Shown: positions 1 through 5,551 of the stretch, in pieces | Position numbering within the stretch: the stretch's first letter is position 1 | How the letters are laid out: each line of letters opens with the position of its first letter | Assembly: GCA_964371745.1 (NCBI GenBank) | Contig: CAYJNS010000027.1 | Span: 1-14,093, forward strand | DNA from: CAKOSP01 sp964371745 | GTDB taxonomy: Bacteria; Bacillota_I; Bacilli_A; RF39; UBA660 | Reading direction: 5' to 3' | Length of the DNA stretch: 14,093 nt | Program-made: the position numbers and the translations under genes | Notes under the pieces: generated by a model | Told to the model about the DNA's origin: nothing | Seen by the model: only the letters and a program-made list of their open reading frames with translations | Database searches by the model: none

Positions 1-647
1 AAGAAAATGAAAGAGATATAATTTTCGAAAAAGGTATGTATATTAAAAACTTCCCATTAGAGGATGGCTACCAAAAGATAGTAAAAGATGATATTTCAGG
101 TTATAAGGATTTAATCGAAGTAAGTAATCTATTTAAAACCGATTTCTATAACGCTGGTATAATGAAAGATGGTGGAATATACACAGTTAAGGTAAAACCT
201 GATTGTAATAAATTAACACCATTAAAAAGCATAAGAGAAACTGATGAAGTTGACGATAAGTTTTTCTTAGATGGTGAAAAGTTAAAAAAATTTGAATACT
301 TAAAAGGTGGTAAAAGAATACCAAGAATTAAACCAAATGGTGAACCTTATACCTACTCTGAGGGAGCAATGGCTTTTCCGGACAATTTAGATTCGCCAGC
401 AAGAACAATGCTAACAAGTGAAAGTGGTATTAGTAGAACAACTCATGTAATAGAAGATTACTTAACAAAGAAAAACAGATTATTAACACCTAAAGAATGC
501 GAAAGAATTAATGGATTCCCAGATAATTGGACTGAAACAGGTATGACTGATAAAAAAAGATATTTCATGATGGGTAACGCTCTAGTTGTTGGAGTTATTT
601 CTAAAATTGGAGAAACAATTGAAGAAATTATTGAAACAGAAAATTAA
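1..647 (+). CDS. DNA cytosine-5 methyltransferase, C-terminal part (5' end outside window)
   Basis: This is the 3' part of a C5 cytosine DNA methyltransferase, which transfers a methyl group from S-adenosylmethionine to C5 of cytosine in a specific DNA site. The frame is open to the window edge (first full codon at 3), so the ATG at 36 is probably internal; about 214 residues are visible. The segment RTMLTSESG (from about nt 402) lies at the end of the target-recognition region. LTPKECERINGFPDNW (from about nt 483) is motif IX-like, and GNALVV (from about nt 573) is motif X, which closes the cofactor pocket. The catalytic PC and ENV motifs must lie upstream. No restriction endonuclease follows; the next gene is convergent. 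Whether it belongs to a restriction-modification system, a phage or an element cannot be decided here, and the target site is unknown. The family call is confident. Confidence 0.88.
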   Translation, partial: ENERDIIFEKGMYIKNFPLEDGYQKIVKDDISGYKDLIEVSNLFKTDFYNAGIMKDGGIYTVKVKPDCNKLTPLKSIRETDEVDDKFFLDGEKLKKFEYLKGGKRIPRIKPNGEPYTYSEGAMAFPDNLDSPARTMLTSESGISRTTHVIEDYLTKKNRLLTPKECERINGFPDNWTETGMTDKKRYFMMGNALVVGVISKIGETIEEIIETEN

Positions 648-742
648 TACTACTATATTACAATCTTAATTAAAAAAAATATCTTTGATTAAAAAGTTAA
701 GTGCAACAATACAATAAAATTAAAAATAATAATATCTACTAT

Positions 743-1498
743 TTATTCTTCTATTAATTTACTTAAATAAACTATTTTATAATCTTTAAATAAAACTTCA
801 TTATAAAATATTTGAAAATTTTCAAGTGTAAGTATATCACTTAATATTATTATTTGACCACTAGATAAATTTTTTTTAATGTCATATATGTTATCATTAT
901 TTAAAACAATATTTGATTTTATTAAATAATAATCTTTCTTTTTACAAAATTCTAATAACTCATCTGTAACTAAACATAGTTTGTTTTCTAATTTACTATC
1001 TAGTCTATTAAAATTTTTATAATCATAATTTATTTGTTCTAAAAAACTATTTTCAATAAATGAATCATAATTTATTAAAATATTTGCATTTAAATTATTT
1101 TTTAAAATATAATCCTTAACAAAAATATTATCATCTATTATTATAGAAATATTTCTATTAAGTGGATTTCCTTTTTCTATATATTTATCTTTATTATTTT
1201 CTATACTAATAACAGGTTTAACACTTTCGTATAATAAATAATATTCATTGAATGTATTAAATTCTCTCATATTATAATAACTTTCTAACGCATTTACCTT
1301 TAAACCTGAAATTCCTGGTATTATATATTCACCATAAATTTGTGCATCTACAAATTCAGTTTCGTATACTATACTATTTTTTTCTATTTCTTCCATCAAA
1401 TTATTTTGATATACCAAAACATTATTTATTTGATTAATATAATAAAAGGAAAATAACATAAGGGAAAATATACCTATTATTTTAAATGTTTTTTTCAA
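743..1498 (-). CDS. Membrane-anchored polysaccharide-deacetylase-like protein, catalytically degenerate
   Basis: The protein is about 251 residues long, with a basic N-terminus followed by one hydrophobic segment (about residues 5-23, FKIIGIFSLMLFSFYYI). It is probably anchored with its main domain outside the cell. The EYIIPGISGLKVN stretch, then NMREFNTFNEYYLLYESVKPVIS and IEKGNP.NRNISIIIDD, match the layout I recall for NodB-fold polysaccharide-deacetylase-like proteins of low-GC gut Bacilli. The expected catalytic pieces are poor: there is an IIDD where TFDD is usual, and no HxxxH metal motif is visible. It may therefore bind rather than deacetylate glycan; this is inference. A GTG three codons upstream (1507) would leave no room for a Shine-Dalgarno. 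The TTG at 1496-1498 sits six bases after AGGTG and is preferred. It is transcribed away from the XRE gene's terminator, probably as a single gene. Confidence 0.6.
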   Translation of the reverse strand: MKKTFKIIGIFSLMLFSFYYINQINNVLVYQNNLMEEIEKNSIVYETEFVDAQIYGEYIIPGISGLKVNALESYYNMREFNTFNEYYLLYESVKPVISIENNKDKYIEKGNPLNRNISIIIDDNIFVKDYILKNNLNANILINYDSFIENSFLEQINYDYKNFNRLDSKLENKLCLVTDELLEFCKKKDYYLIKSNIVLNNDNIYDIKKNLSSGQIIILSDILTLENFQIFYNEVLFKDYKIVYLSKLIEE

Positions 1499-1531
1499 AC
1501 CAATCACCTAGAAAATAATATGTTATAAAAT

Positions 1532-1561
1532 AAAAAAATTGACTTATTAGCCAATTTTTTT
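1532..1561 (-). terminator. Rho-independent terminator of the XRE gene
   Basis: On the minus strand AATTGGCT pairs with AGTCAATT (one G-U pair) around an AATA loop, flanked by A and T runs that lengthen the stem and supply the U tract. The XRE gene's TAA (1547-1549) lies in the loop, so terminator and stop codon are one structure. Confidence 0.75.
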
Positions 1562-1903
1562 CTTAATCAAATCTGCCCCTCTTTTAGGATCGTTAAATAA
1601 AATTTCATAAACAATTTTATCTTTTTTAAGTTCATCTATAAACATCAACTCTTCTTTTGTTAAAGATCTATATTTAGGATGTTTATCACTAACTGTTTTT
1701 ATTATCGAGTCTGAACCTAATAAATAATCGGCACCAACACCTAAAACTTGAATTAATTCTATGACACCTTCTAATGTTGGATTTCTAGTTTCTTTTTCAT
1801 AACAACAAACAGCTGATTTACCTACTCCAATTAATCTTCCCAATTCTTCTTGGGTTAATCCTAATTCTTTTCGTTTGATTTTTAATCTACTACCTATTAT
1901 CAC
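1547..1903 (-). CDS. XRE-family helix-turn-helix transcriptional regulator
   Basis: This is a predicted 118-residue DNA-binding regulator. The N-terminal Cro/CI-type domain reads GSRLKIKRKELGLTQEELGRL, then IGVGKSAVCCYEKETRNPT and ELIQVLGVGADYLLG, the standard five-helix XRE pattern (about residues 4-66). The remaining 50 residues are charged and resemble no effector domain I recognise. I chose the GTG at 1901-1903 because AGAGGTG lies just upstream and the HTH starts at once. A longer frame reaches an ATG at 1966, but that would put the inverted repeat at 1917-1938 inside the coding region. The repeat spans a plausible -10, which suggests autoregulation. The gene lies 93 bp downstream of ssb on the same strand. 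Small regulators of this type are common in prophages and integrative elements. Confidence 0.85.
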   Translation of the reverse strand: MIIGSRLKIKRKELGLTQEELGRLIGVGKSAVCCYEKETRNPTLEGVIELIQVLGVGADYLLGSDSIIKTVSDKHPKYRSLTKEELMFIDELKKDKIVYEILFNDPKRGADLIKKKIG

Positions 1904-1916
1904 TTTCCTGCACCTC

Positions 1917-1938
1917 TTAATGGTAGTATAACCATTAA
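1917..1938. promoter_or_regulatory. Perfect inverted repeat, likely operator of the XRE regulator
   Basis: TTAATGGT and ACCATTAA form 8-bp perfect arms around AGTATA. Read on the minus strand the centre is TATACT, a good -10, and the repeat ends 14 bp before the GTG start at 1903. A bound repressor dimer would block this promoter. No clear -35 is present. The autoregulatory role is inferred from position and symmetry. Confidence 0.6.
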
Positions 1939-1975
1939 AGAAGTGCATATGTATAAAGTTTACCAAATGTAATAT

Positions 1976-1996
1976 TTACTTTAAAAAGCAAAGTAA
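1976..1996 (-). repeat. 7-bp inverted repeat abutting the ssb stop codon
   Basis: TTACTTT (1976-1982) and AAAGTAA (1990-1996) flank a 7-base loop, directly after the ssb stop. No U run follows on the minus strand, so it is a weak terminator at best. It may stabilise the 3' end or partly attenuate transcription into the XRE gene. Confidence 0.35.
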
Positions 1997-2332
1997 TCAA
2001 GCTTCTTTTTTTTCATTAGTTAGAAAAGTTATTTTTTCAGCAATTACTTCAGTAACATATTTCATTTCTTTATCCTCAGTTTCATAAGAATGAGTTTCAA
2101 GTCTTCCTTTAATACCTATAATATCGCCAGATTTACAATATTCACAAGTATTTGATGCTACAGCATTCCATAAAACACATCTTATAAAATCTGTTTCATA
2201 AACACCGTCAACGTTTTTATAGTTGCGCGCAACAGCAAGTGTTATAACACTTCTTTTTTTATCACTGTCTTTGCAATTTTGTATCTCAGGGTTCTTAGTA
2301 AGTCTTCCAACTAATACAACGTTATTCAACAT
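1997..2332 (-). CDS. ssb: Single-stranded DNA-binding protein, short SsbB-like form
   Basis: This is a 111-residue OB-fold single-strand DNA-binding protein. MLNNVVLVGRLTKNPEI at the start, the central FIRCVLWNAVASNTCEYCKSGD, then GIKGRLETHSYE and YVTEVIAEKITFL follow the SSB family pattern from end to end. The protein stops right after the OB fold (ending NEKKEA). It lacks the glycine/glutamine-rich linker and acidic DDDIPF-type tip with which housekeeping SSBs recruit partners. This matches the size of Bacillus SsbB, used in natural transformation, and also of many phage and element SSBs. The start is fixed by AAAGGAGG seven bases upstream. Because it lies next to an XRE regulator and far from rpsF/rpsR, the usual setting of the main ssb, it is probably a second SSB. 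That role is inferred. Confidence 0.9.
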   Translation of the reverse strand: MLNNVVLVGRLTKNPEIQNCKDSDKKRSVITLAVARNYKNVDGVYETDFIRCVLWNAVASNTCEYCKSGDIIGIKGRLETHSYETEDKEMKYVTEVIAEKITFLTNEKKEA

Positions 2333-2352
2333 AGATGCCTCCTTTCAATACA

Positions 2353-2381
2353 AATTTATCATAATAAAAATTTGAAGTCAA
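2353..2381 (-). promoter_or_regulatory. Sigma-A-type promoter of ssb
   Basis: On the minus strand TTGACT (2376-2381) is followed after 17 bp by TAAATT (2353-2358) with an extended TGa just before it. It points at ssb, whose start is 20 bp further on. Confidence 0.6.
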
Positions 2382-2485
2382 AAGTGAAATAATCATTTTT
2401 TATAGCTGAATTTAACTAATTATACTGTCAAATTTAAAATTTGCATAATCAATATATTAAATTGAAGATTATTTTCTTAAATTTA

Positions 2486-2514
2486 TTGAATTTTTCAACT
2501 TTTTTTGATATCAT
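2486..2514 (+). promoter_or_regulatory. Possible promoter of the 225-residue unknown gene
   Basis: TTGAAT (2486-2491), a 17-bp spacer and TATCAT (2509-2514) precede the gene at 2535. ATCAT-TATT-ATGAT (2510-2523) is an inverted repeat over the -10 and start region. The transcript leader would be very short. The rest of 2333-2534 is AT-rich and holds a palindrome, CAAATTT-A-AAATTTG, at 2429-2443. Confidence 0.4.
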
Positions 2515-2534
2515 TATTATGATAGGAGCTTTAT

Positions 2535-3212
2535 ATGAATAATAATTTTTCTAATGTTAATATAGATGCTATGAATAATTTAAAATTAAATTATCCTAGT
2601 TTATATGATATAGAGTTAGTTAATAACAATTTAATATATAATGGGGAATCGATAAATATAGATAACATAGATTTAAATTGTTTTAAATCTTATAATCAAA
2701 ATATATCACCTATACACTTTATGGAAATGATGAAAGACTTAGCTATAATCAAACAAAAAGAATTACATTTAGATGATTGGATAAAACAATTAAAATATTT
2801 TTTTATACTTCCAGATATAGATGATAAAGTAATGAATGCATATTTAGAATATGTAAAAATTTATTACGCTGCTTTTCAATTAAAAAATAATTATGAACCA
2901 CTAAATGAAACTTTTAATAAATTATATGAAGTAATAGAATATGCTTTTAATGAAAATTATGTTACAAGAACAGCTTCATTATATTTACAAAATGCACTTG
3001 TAGATTATCATAGCGATTTAGAAGAAGGAAGATCAAATAGTTATCAATTAGTAAGAAAAAATGATAATGCTAATATACCAGAGGTTGTTGAAAATGATAA
3101 TAAACAGTATTTAAAAATGACTGGCTTTGCAAAATCTAGTTTAATTATAAGTATAACCACTATACTTGGTATAGTACTTGCAATACTTGCTTTATACTTA
3201 GGACTTAAATAG
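2535..3212 (+). CDS. Unknown protein with a C-terminal membrane segment
   Basis: I do not recognise this 225-residue protein. The N-terminal 55 residues are rich in asparagine, isoleucine and aspartate. Residues 57-160 look helical (PIHFMEMMKDLAIIKQKELHLDDWIKQLKYFF, then YLEYVKIYYAAFQLKNNYEP), a possible protein-interaction bundle. A hydrophilic linker (about 165-195) leads to one hydrophobic stretch of about 22 residues (about 201-223, SLIISITTILGIVLAILALYLG), after which the protein ends at once. There is no signal peptide, so a tail-anchored cytoplasmic protein is the simplest reading. ATAGGAG stands before the ATG. It is a single + strand gene between ssb and the YwaF-like gene, and the terminator hairpin contains its stop. 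The function cannot be inferred. Confidence 0.8.
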   Translation: MNNNFSNVNIDAMNNLKLNYPSLYDIELVNNNLIYNGESINIDNIDLNCFKSYNQNISPIHFMEMMKDLAIIKQKELHLDDWIKQLKYFFILPDIDDKVMNAYLEYVKIYYAAFQLKNNYEPLNETFNKLYEVIEYAFNENYVTRTASLYLQNALVDYHSDLEEGRSNSYQLVRKNDNANIPEVVENDNKQYLKMTGFAKSSLIISITTILGIVLAILALYLGLK

Positions 3213-3226
3213 TCCTTTTATTTTTG
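3200..3226 (+). terminator. Rho-independent terminator overlapping a stop codon
   Basis: AGGACT (3200-3205), loop TAAAT and AGTCCT (3211-3216) are followed by TTTATTTTT. The loop and second arm contain the stop codon TAG (3210-3212) of the upstream gene. On the other strand it also covers the TAA of the convergent YwaF-like gene (3205-3207), though without a U run. Confidence 0.75.
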
Positions 3227-3925
3227 ATATAAATTAATAAATAAGATAATAAAATAGCAGGTACACTAAAAATTAATAACCAAAGAAGCGAAGGTAAACT
3301 ATCTAAAAATGGAATTATATCATACATAAATAGTGGTAATGAATCTTTNNNNNNNNNNTTTAAAAATATAACTAGTCCCTATTATTAAATTAATAATATA
3401 AACTATTATATAAACTGTAAAAGAATATATTAAACAACCTAATATACCCTTTTTATTTACTTTGTAATCTAAAACAAATAAAGTATATATACTACCTAAA
3501 AACATTATATGATGAGATATAATTGATGAGATAAAATGGTATCTATCATAAACAACTGACGGATCAAAAAAAATCATTACTGCAACTGTACAAAAGAATA
3601 TTGCATAGTATAAAAAATTAAACATTTTTTCTTTTTTAAACAAAAGCATAAGTGAAAAACAAATATTAGTTATATAACAGTATTGTATAGGAATATGATT
3701 TTGAATGTTAAATGCACCTGAAAAAATTGATCCAAAGAAAAATATTGCTAAATTACCTAATAATATAATTGGTATTAAATATCTTATAAAAGTGTATTTT
3801 TTTAAATTATTTTTGAATTTAAATATTAGTATAGTACCAATTATTACACATAAAAGTAAGACTAAATGTATTGGTCCTAAAAATGTTAAACTTGAATTAC
3901 TTTCATATCCAAAATAATATTCCAT
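3205..3925 (-). CDS. YwaF/TIGR02206-type integral membrane protein, interrupted by an assembly gap
   Basis: This is a polytopic membrane protein of unknown function with about six to seven hydrophobic segments. The N-terminus MEYYFGYESNSSLTFLGPIHL, the GAFNIQNHIPIQYCYI segment and DRYHFISSIISHH match the conserved features I recall for the YwaF family. Before the Ns the chain runs 189 residues to GTSYIFK. Straight through the gap the frame would end after RFITTIYV. Another frame left of the gap instead reads KDSLPLFMYDIIPFLDSLPS, then a hydrophobic LLWLLIFSVPAILLSYLLIY, and stops at 3205-3207. That is the expected C-terminal helix, so the gene is intact if the true gap is a multiple of three. 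The start at 3925 follows AGGTGAT; a longer frame to 3985 would overlap spoVS. It is convergent with the unknown gene at 2535, sharing eight bases. Confidence 0.75.
3349..3358. other. Assembly gap of ten Ns
   Basis: Ten unresolved bases lie inside the YwaF-like gene. The true length is unknown. Intact reading of that gene needs a length divisible by three, so the ten Ns are a placeholder or an estimate. Confidence 0.95.
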
Positions 3926-3940
3926 ACTATCACCTAACAA

Positions 3941-3969
3941 ATTATAACAAATAAAAAGACTTTTGGAAA
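3941..3969 (-). promoter_or_regulatory. Promoter of the YwaF-like gene, inside the spoVS terminator
   Basis: A perfect TATAAT (3941-3946, minus strand) lies 17 bp from TTTCCA (3964-3969, four of six bases of the -35 consensus). The -35 falls in the loop and arm of the spoVS terminator hairpin. The start codon is 15 bp downstream of the -10. Confidence 0.5.
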
Positions 3970-3973
3970 GTCT
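3953..3973 (-). terminator. Terminator of spoVS
   Basis: On the minus strand AGACTTT and AAAGTCT (7 bp) enclose a CCA loop, followed by a U run. The first arm takes in two bases of the spoVS stop codon TAG (3972-3974). Confidence 0.75.
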
Positions 3974-4226
3974 ATTTAGATTCAATTATAAGTTTAATTG
4001 CAGTTTTAGCCTCACCATTAATATTTACTTCATTAAACGCTGGTACAATTACTAAATTATCTCCAGATGGTGCAACAAAACCTCTTGCTATAGCCACTGA
4101 TTTAATTGCCTGATTTAAAGACCCTGCTCCTATTGTTTGTATTTCTAATTTTCCATTTTCCCTAAATATACTTGCAATAGCGCCTGCTACTTTATTAGGA
4201 TTTGATTTAGACGATACTTTTAACAT
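3972..4226 (-). CDS. spoVS: Stage V sporulation protein S
   Basis: This 84-residue protein belongs to the small, highly conserved SpoVS family (Alba-like fold, presumed nucleic-acid binding). MLKVSSKSNPNKVAGAIASI, IQTIGAGSLNQAIKSVAIARG and FVAPSGDNLVIVPAFNEV align along the whole family length, with only the first residues shorter than the usual 86. In Bacillus it is a regulatory protein affecting septation and progression into later sporulation. Relatives also occur in non-sporulating bacteria, so its presence alone does not prove spore formation. The start follows a strong AGGAGG. It lies 32 bp downstream of the 324-residue unknown gene on the same strand and has no obvious promoter of its own, so the two probably form an operon ending at the hairpin at 3953-3973. 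Confidence 0.95.
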   Translation of the reverse strand: MLKVSSKSNPNKVAGAIASIFRENGKLEIQTIGAGSLNQAIKSVAIARGFVAPSGDNLVIVPAFNEVNINGEAKTAIKLIIESK

Positions 4227-4258
4227 TTTTACATTCCTCCTAATAAAATATATGATAT

Positions 4259-5233
4259 TTATTTATTATTATTAATTTTTAAACTTCTAATAGGTTCATT
4301 ATAATTAGTCATATTATTAATAGTAAAATTTGTTAAATCATCTATTGCAATATTAAATTCATCTATAAATGGTTTTTCATAATCAGTAACAAGTTTTTGA
4401 TTAATTGTTAACAATCCTTCATCTATTTTATATTGCTTATTAATTTTATCATTCTCATAATATAACCACTCTTTACCTGTTTCAAGATTAGTATTATGCA
4501 TTATAAAATATTTATCTGTGTAAAATGTATAAGCTAGACTAACTTCTGCTGGAGTATATGCAAATGTTGCACATTTATTTGAATTTCTTGAAGATAAAGA
4601 TAATCGTTGAGTTGGATTTTGTCCTTTAAAACCTCTAGTATATATTGGATTAATTTGTATGTCATCAATAAACTCTAATATAGGTTTTTTATCTAATAAT
4701 TTTTCCGTGTATGGATTTACACATATTCTAAAATAATTTAATAAATCTCTTAACAAACACTTTTCTTTATTAATAACAACATTATATATTTTAGGATAAA
4801 AATTTTCTAAAAAAGTTAGATAAGGCATATTATATATTTTATTAAGAAGATTTTCATTCGTACTAGAAATAATATCACTAGCTAATATTTTACTTTCATT
4901 TAAATATTTTCTATATTCAATTAAAAATAATATTAAATCTTCTTTTTCTTTAAACCGATAAACAAATTTATCAGTTATATTTAAAGTCATAGTTTTAGAT
5001 CCAAATGAAAATTCTTCTAAACTATTTTTATTTTTATATTTACTATTAAAATAAATTAAAAAATTATTATCTATATTTCCACTTACTTCAACAATGAAAT
5101 GTAAATAACTATTAAATTTAATAATTAAACCATTATATTGGAATATTTTCTTATTACCATCTCTAGCTTCAAATATACTAAAGCCTTTTTCTTTTAATAC
5201 TTTCATAAGAGTTTTTAATTCATCATAATACAT
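4259..5233 (-). CDS. Unknown 324-residue protein upstream of spoVS
   Basis: I do not recognise this protein. It is rich in lysine, asparagine and aromatic residues, has no signal peptide or membrane segment, and is probably cytoplasmic. The N-terminal half (1-110) looks like a small beta-rich domain with an opening helix (YYDELKTLMKVLKEKGFSIFE, then FQYNGLIIKFNSYLHFIVEVSG). Residues 199-225 form a distinctive polar and basic stretch, TRGFKGQNPTQRLSLSSRN followed by SNKCATFAYTP, of a kind often conserved at a ligand- or nucleic-acid-binding surface. FYTDKYFIMHNTNLETGKEWLYYE follows. The start has only a modest Shine-Dalgarno (GTAGGT). A strong extended -10 promoter (5263-5290) drives it, and spoVS follows after 32 bp. 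Co-transcription with spoVS suggests, but does not show, a sporulation or nucleoid link. Confidence 0.75.
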   Translation of the reverse strand: MYYDELKTLMKVLKEKGFSIFEARDGNKKIFQYNGLIIKFNSYLHFIVEVSGNIDNNFLIYFNSKYKNKNSLEEFSFGSKTMTLNITDKFVYRFKEKEDLILFLIEYRKYLNESKILASDIISSTNENLLNKIYNMPYLTFLENFYPKIYNVVINKEKCLLRDLLNYFRICVNPYTEKLLDKKPILEFIDDIQINPIYTRGFKGQNPTQRLSLSSRNSNKCATFAYTPAEVSLAYTFYTDKYFIMHNTNLETGKEWLYYENDKINKQYKIDEGLLTINQKLVTDYEKPFIDEFNIAIDDLTNFTINNMTNYNEPIRSLKINNNK

Positions 5234-5262
5234 AAATTTAACCTACTTTCTTGTTGATATCT

Positions 5263-5290
5263 ATTATATCATTAAAAAAAACCTTGTAAA
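5263..5290 (-). promoter_or_regulatory. Promoter of the 324-residue gene and spoVS, inside the tRNA terminator
   Basis: Minus strand: TTTACA (5285-5290, five of six consensus bases), a 16-bp spacer ending TGa, and a perfect TATAAT (5263-5268). The -35 lies in the loop and second arm of the tRNA-Thr terminator hairpin, and the U run of that terminator is the spacer. Confidence 0.7.
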
Positions 5291-5294
5291 GGTT
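5274..5294 (-). terminator. Terminator downstream of tRNA-Thr
   Basis: AACCTT and AAGGTT (6 bp) flank a three-base loop on the minus strand, followed by at least six Us. It ends the tRNA transcript 15 bases after the CCA end of tRNA-Thr. Confidence 0.8.
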
Positions 5295-5309
5295 AAAATA
5301 ATTTTAAAA

Positions 5310-5383
5310 TGGTGCCAAATGTAAGAATCGAACTTACCTCTGATGCTTACCATGCATCTGTTTTACCACTAAACTAAATTGGC
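5310..5383 (-). tRNA. tRNA-Thr (anticodon GGT), CCA encoded
   Basis: The cloverleaf is complete. The acceptor GCCAATT pairs with ATTTGGC (a T-T mismatch at 6-67), followed by A73 and an encoded CCA. The D-stem is GTTT/AAAC with a 7-base loop, and the anticodon stem GATGC/GCATC encloses the loop ATGGTAA, with T33 and anticodon GGT. The variable loop is AGAG, and the T arm is GTAAG-TTCGATT-CTTAC. G1-C72, C2-G71, G35 and T36 agree with known threonine identity elements. The short D-loop and four-base variable loop are more typical of bacterial glycine tRNAs. Confidence 0.88.
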
Positions 5384-5391
5384 AATATATT

Positions 5392-5417
5392 AAAAAAACA
5401 AGATGAAATATCTTGTT
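5392..5417 (-). terminator. Terminator-like hairpin between tRNA-Ala and tRNA-Thr
   Basis: AACAAGAT and ATCTTGTT form an 8-bp stem with a five-base loop, followed by seven Us on the minus strand. It starts ten bases after the CCA of tRNA-Ala, and only eight bases separate its U run from the first base of tRNA-Thr. Confidence 0.8.
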
Positions 5418-5427
5418 ATTTGCTAAT

Positions 5428-5504
5428 TGGTGGAGAATAAGGGATTCGAACCCTTGACCCCCTGCGTGCAAGGCAGGTGCTCTAGCCAACTGAGCCAATT
5501 CCCC
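5428..5504 (-). tRNA. tRNA-Ala (anticodon TGC), CCA encoded
   Basis: All arms pair. The acceptor GGGGAAT/ATTCTCC carries the G3-U70 wobble that defines alanine tRNAs, and A73 plus CCA are encoded. The anticodon stem CCTGC/GCAGG holds loop CTTGCAC with anticodon TGC. The T arm is AAGGG-TTCGAAT-CCCTT. It is the first gene of the tRNA pair, behind the promoter at 5517-5545. Confidence 0.95.
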
Positions 5505-5516
5505 AAAAGCAAGATT

Positions 5517-5545
5517 ATTTTATCATAAATAATTGATATAATCAA
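5517..5545 (-). promoter_or_regulatory. Promoter of the tRNA-Ala/tRNA-Thr unit
   Basis: Minus strand: TTGATT (5540-5545), 17-bp spacer ending TGa, TAAAAT (5517-5522). The -10 lies 12 bp before tRNA-Ala, so the precursor leader is only a few bases long. Confidence 0.7.
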
Positions 5546-5551
5546 GCGTTT

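Noticed and set aside
2429..2443. 15-bp palindrome CAAATTT-A-AAATTTG, with similar arms at 2351-2357 and 2368-2374
   Set aside because: Made only of AT-rich words common in this sequence and without a clear relation to a promoter. I would need a genome count before calling it an operator.
3705..3917. Open frame of 70 codons on the + strand inside the YwaF-like gene
   Set aside because: It is a shadow of a hydrophobic membrane protein gene on the other strand, with no ribosome site and no family resemblance.
5533..5545. TTGAT-ATA-ATCAA hairpin as terminator of rpoZ
   Set aside because: The stem is weak, no U run follows on the minus strand, and the same bases form the -35 of the tRNA promoter.
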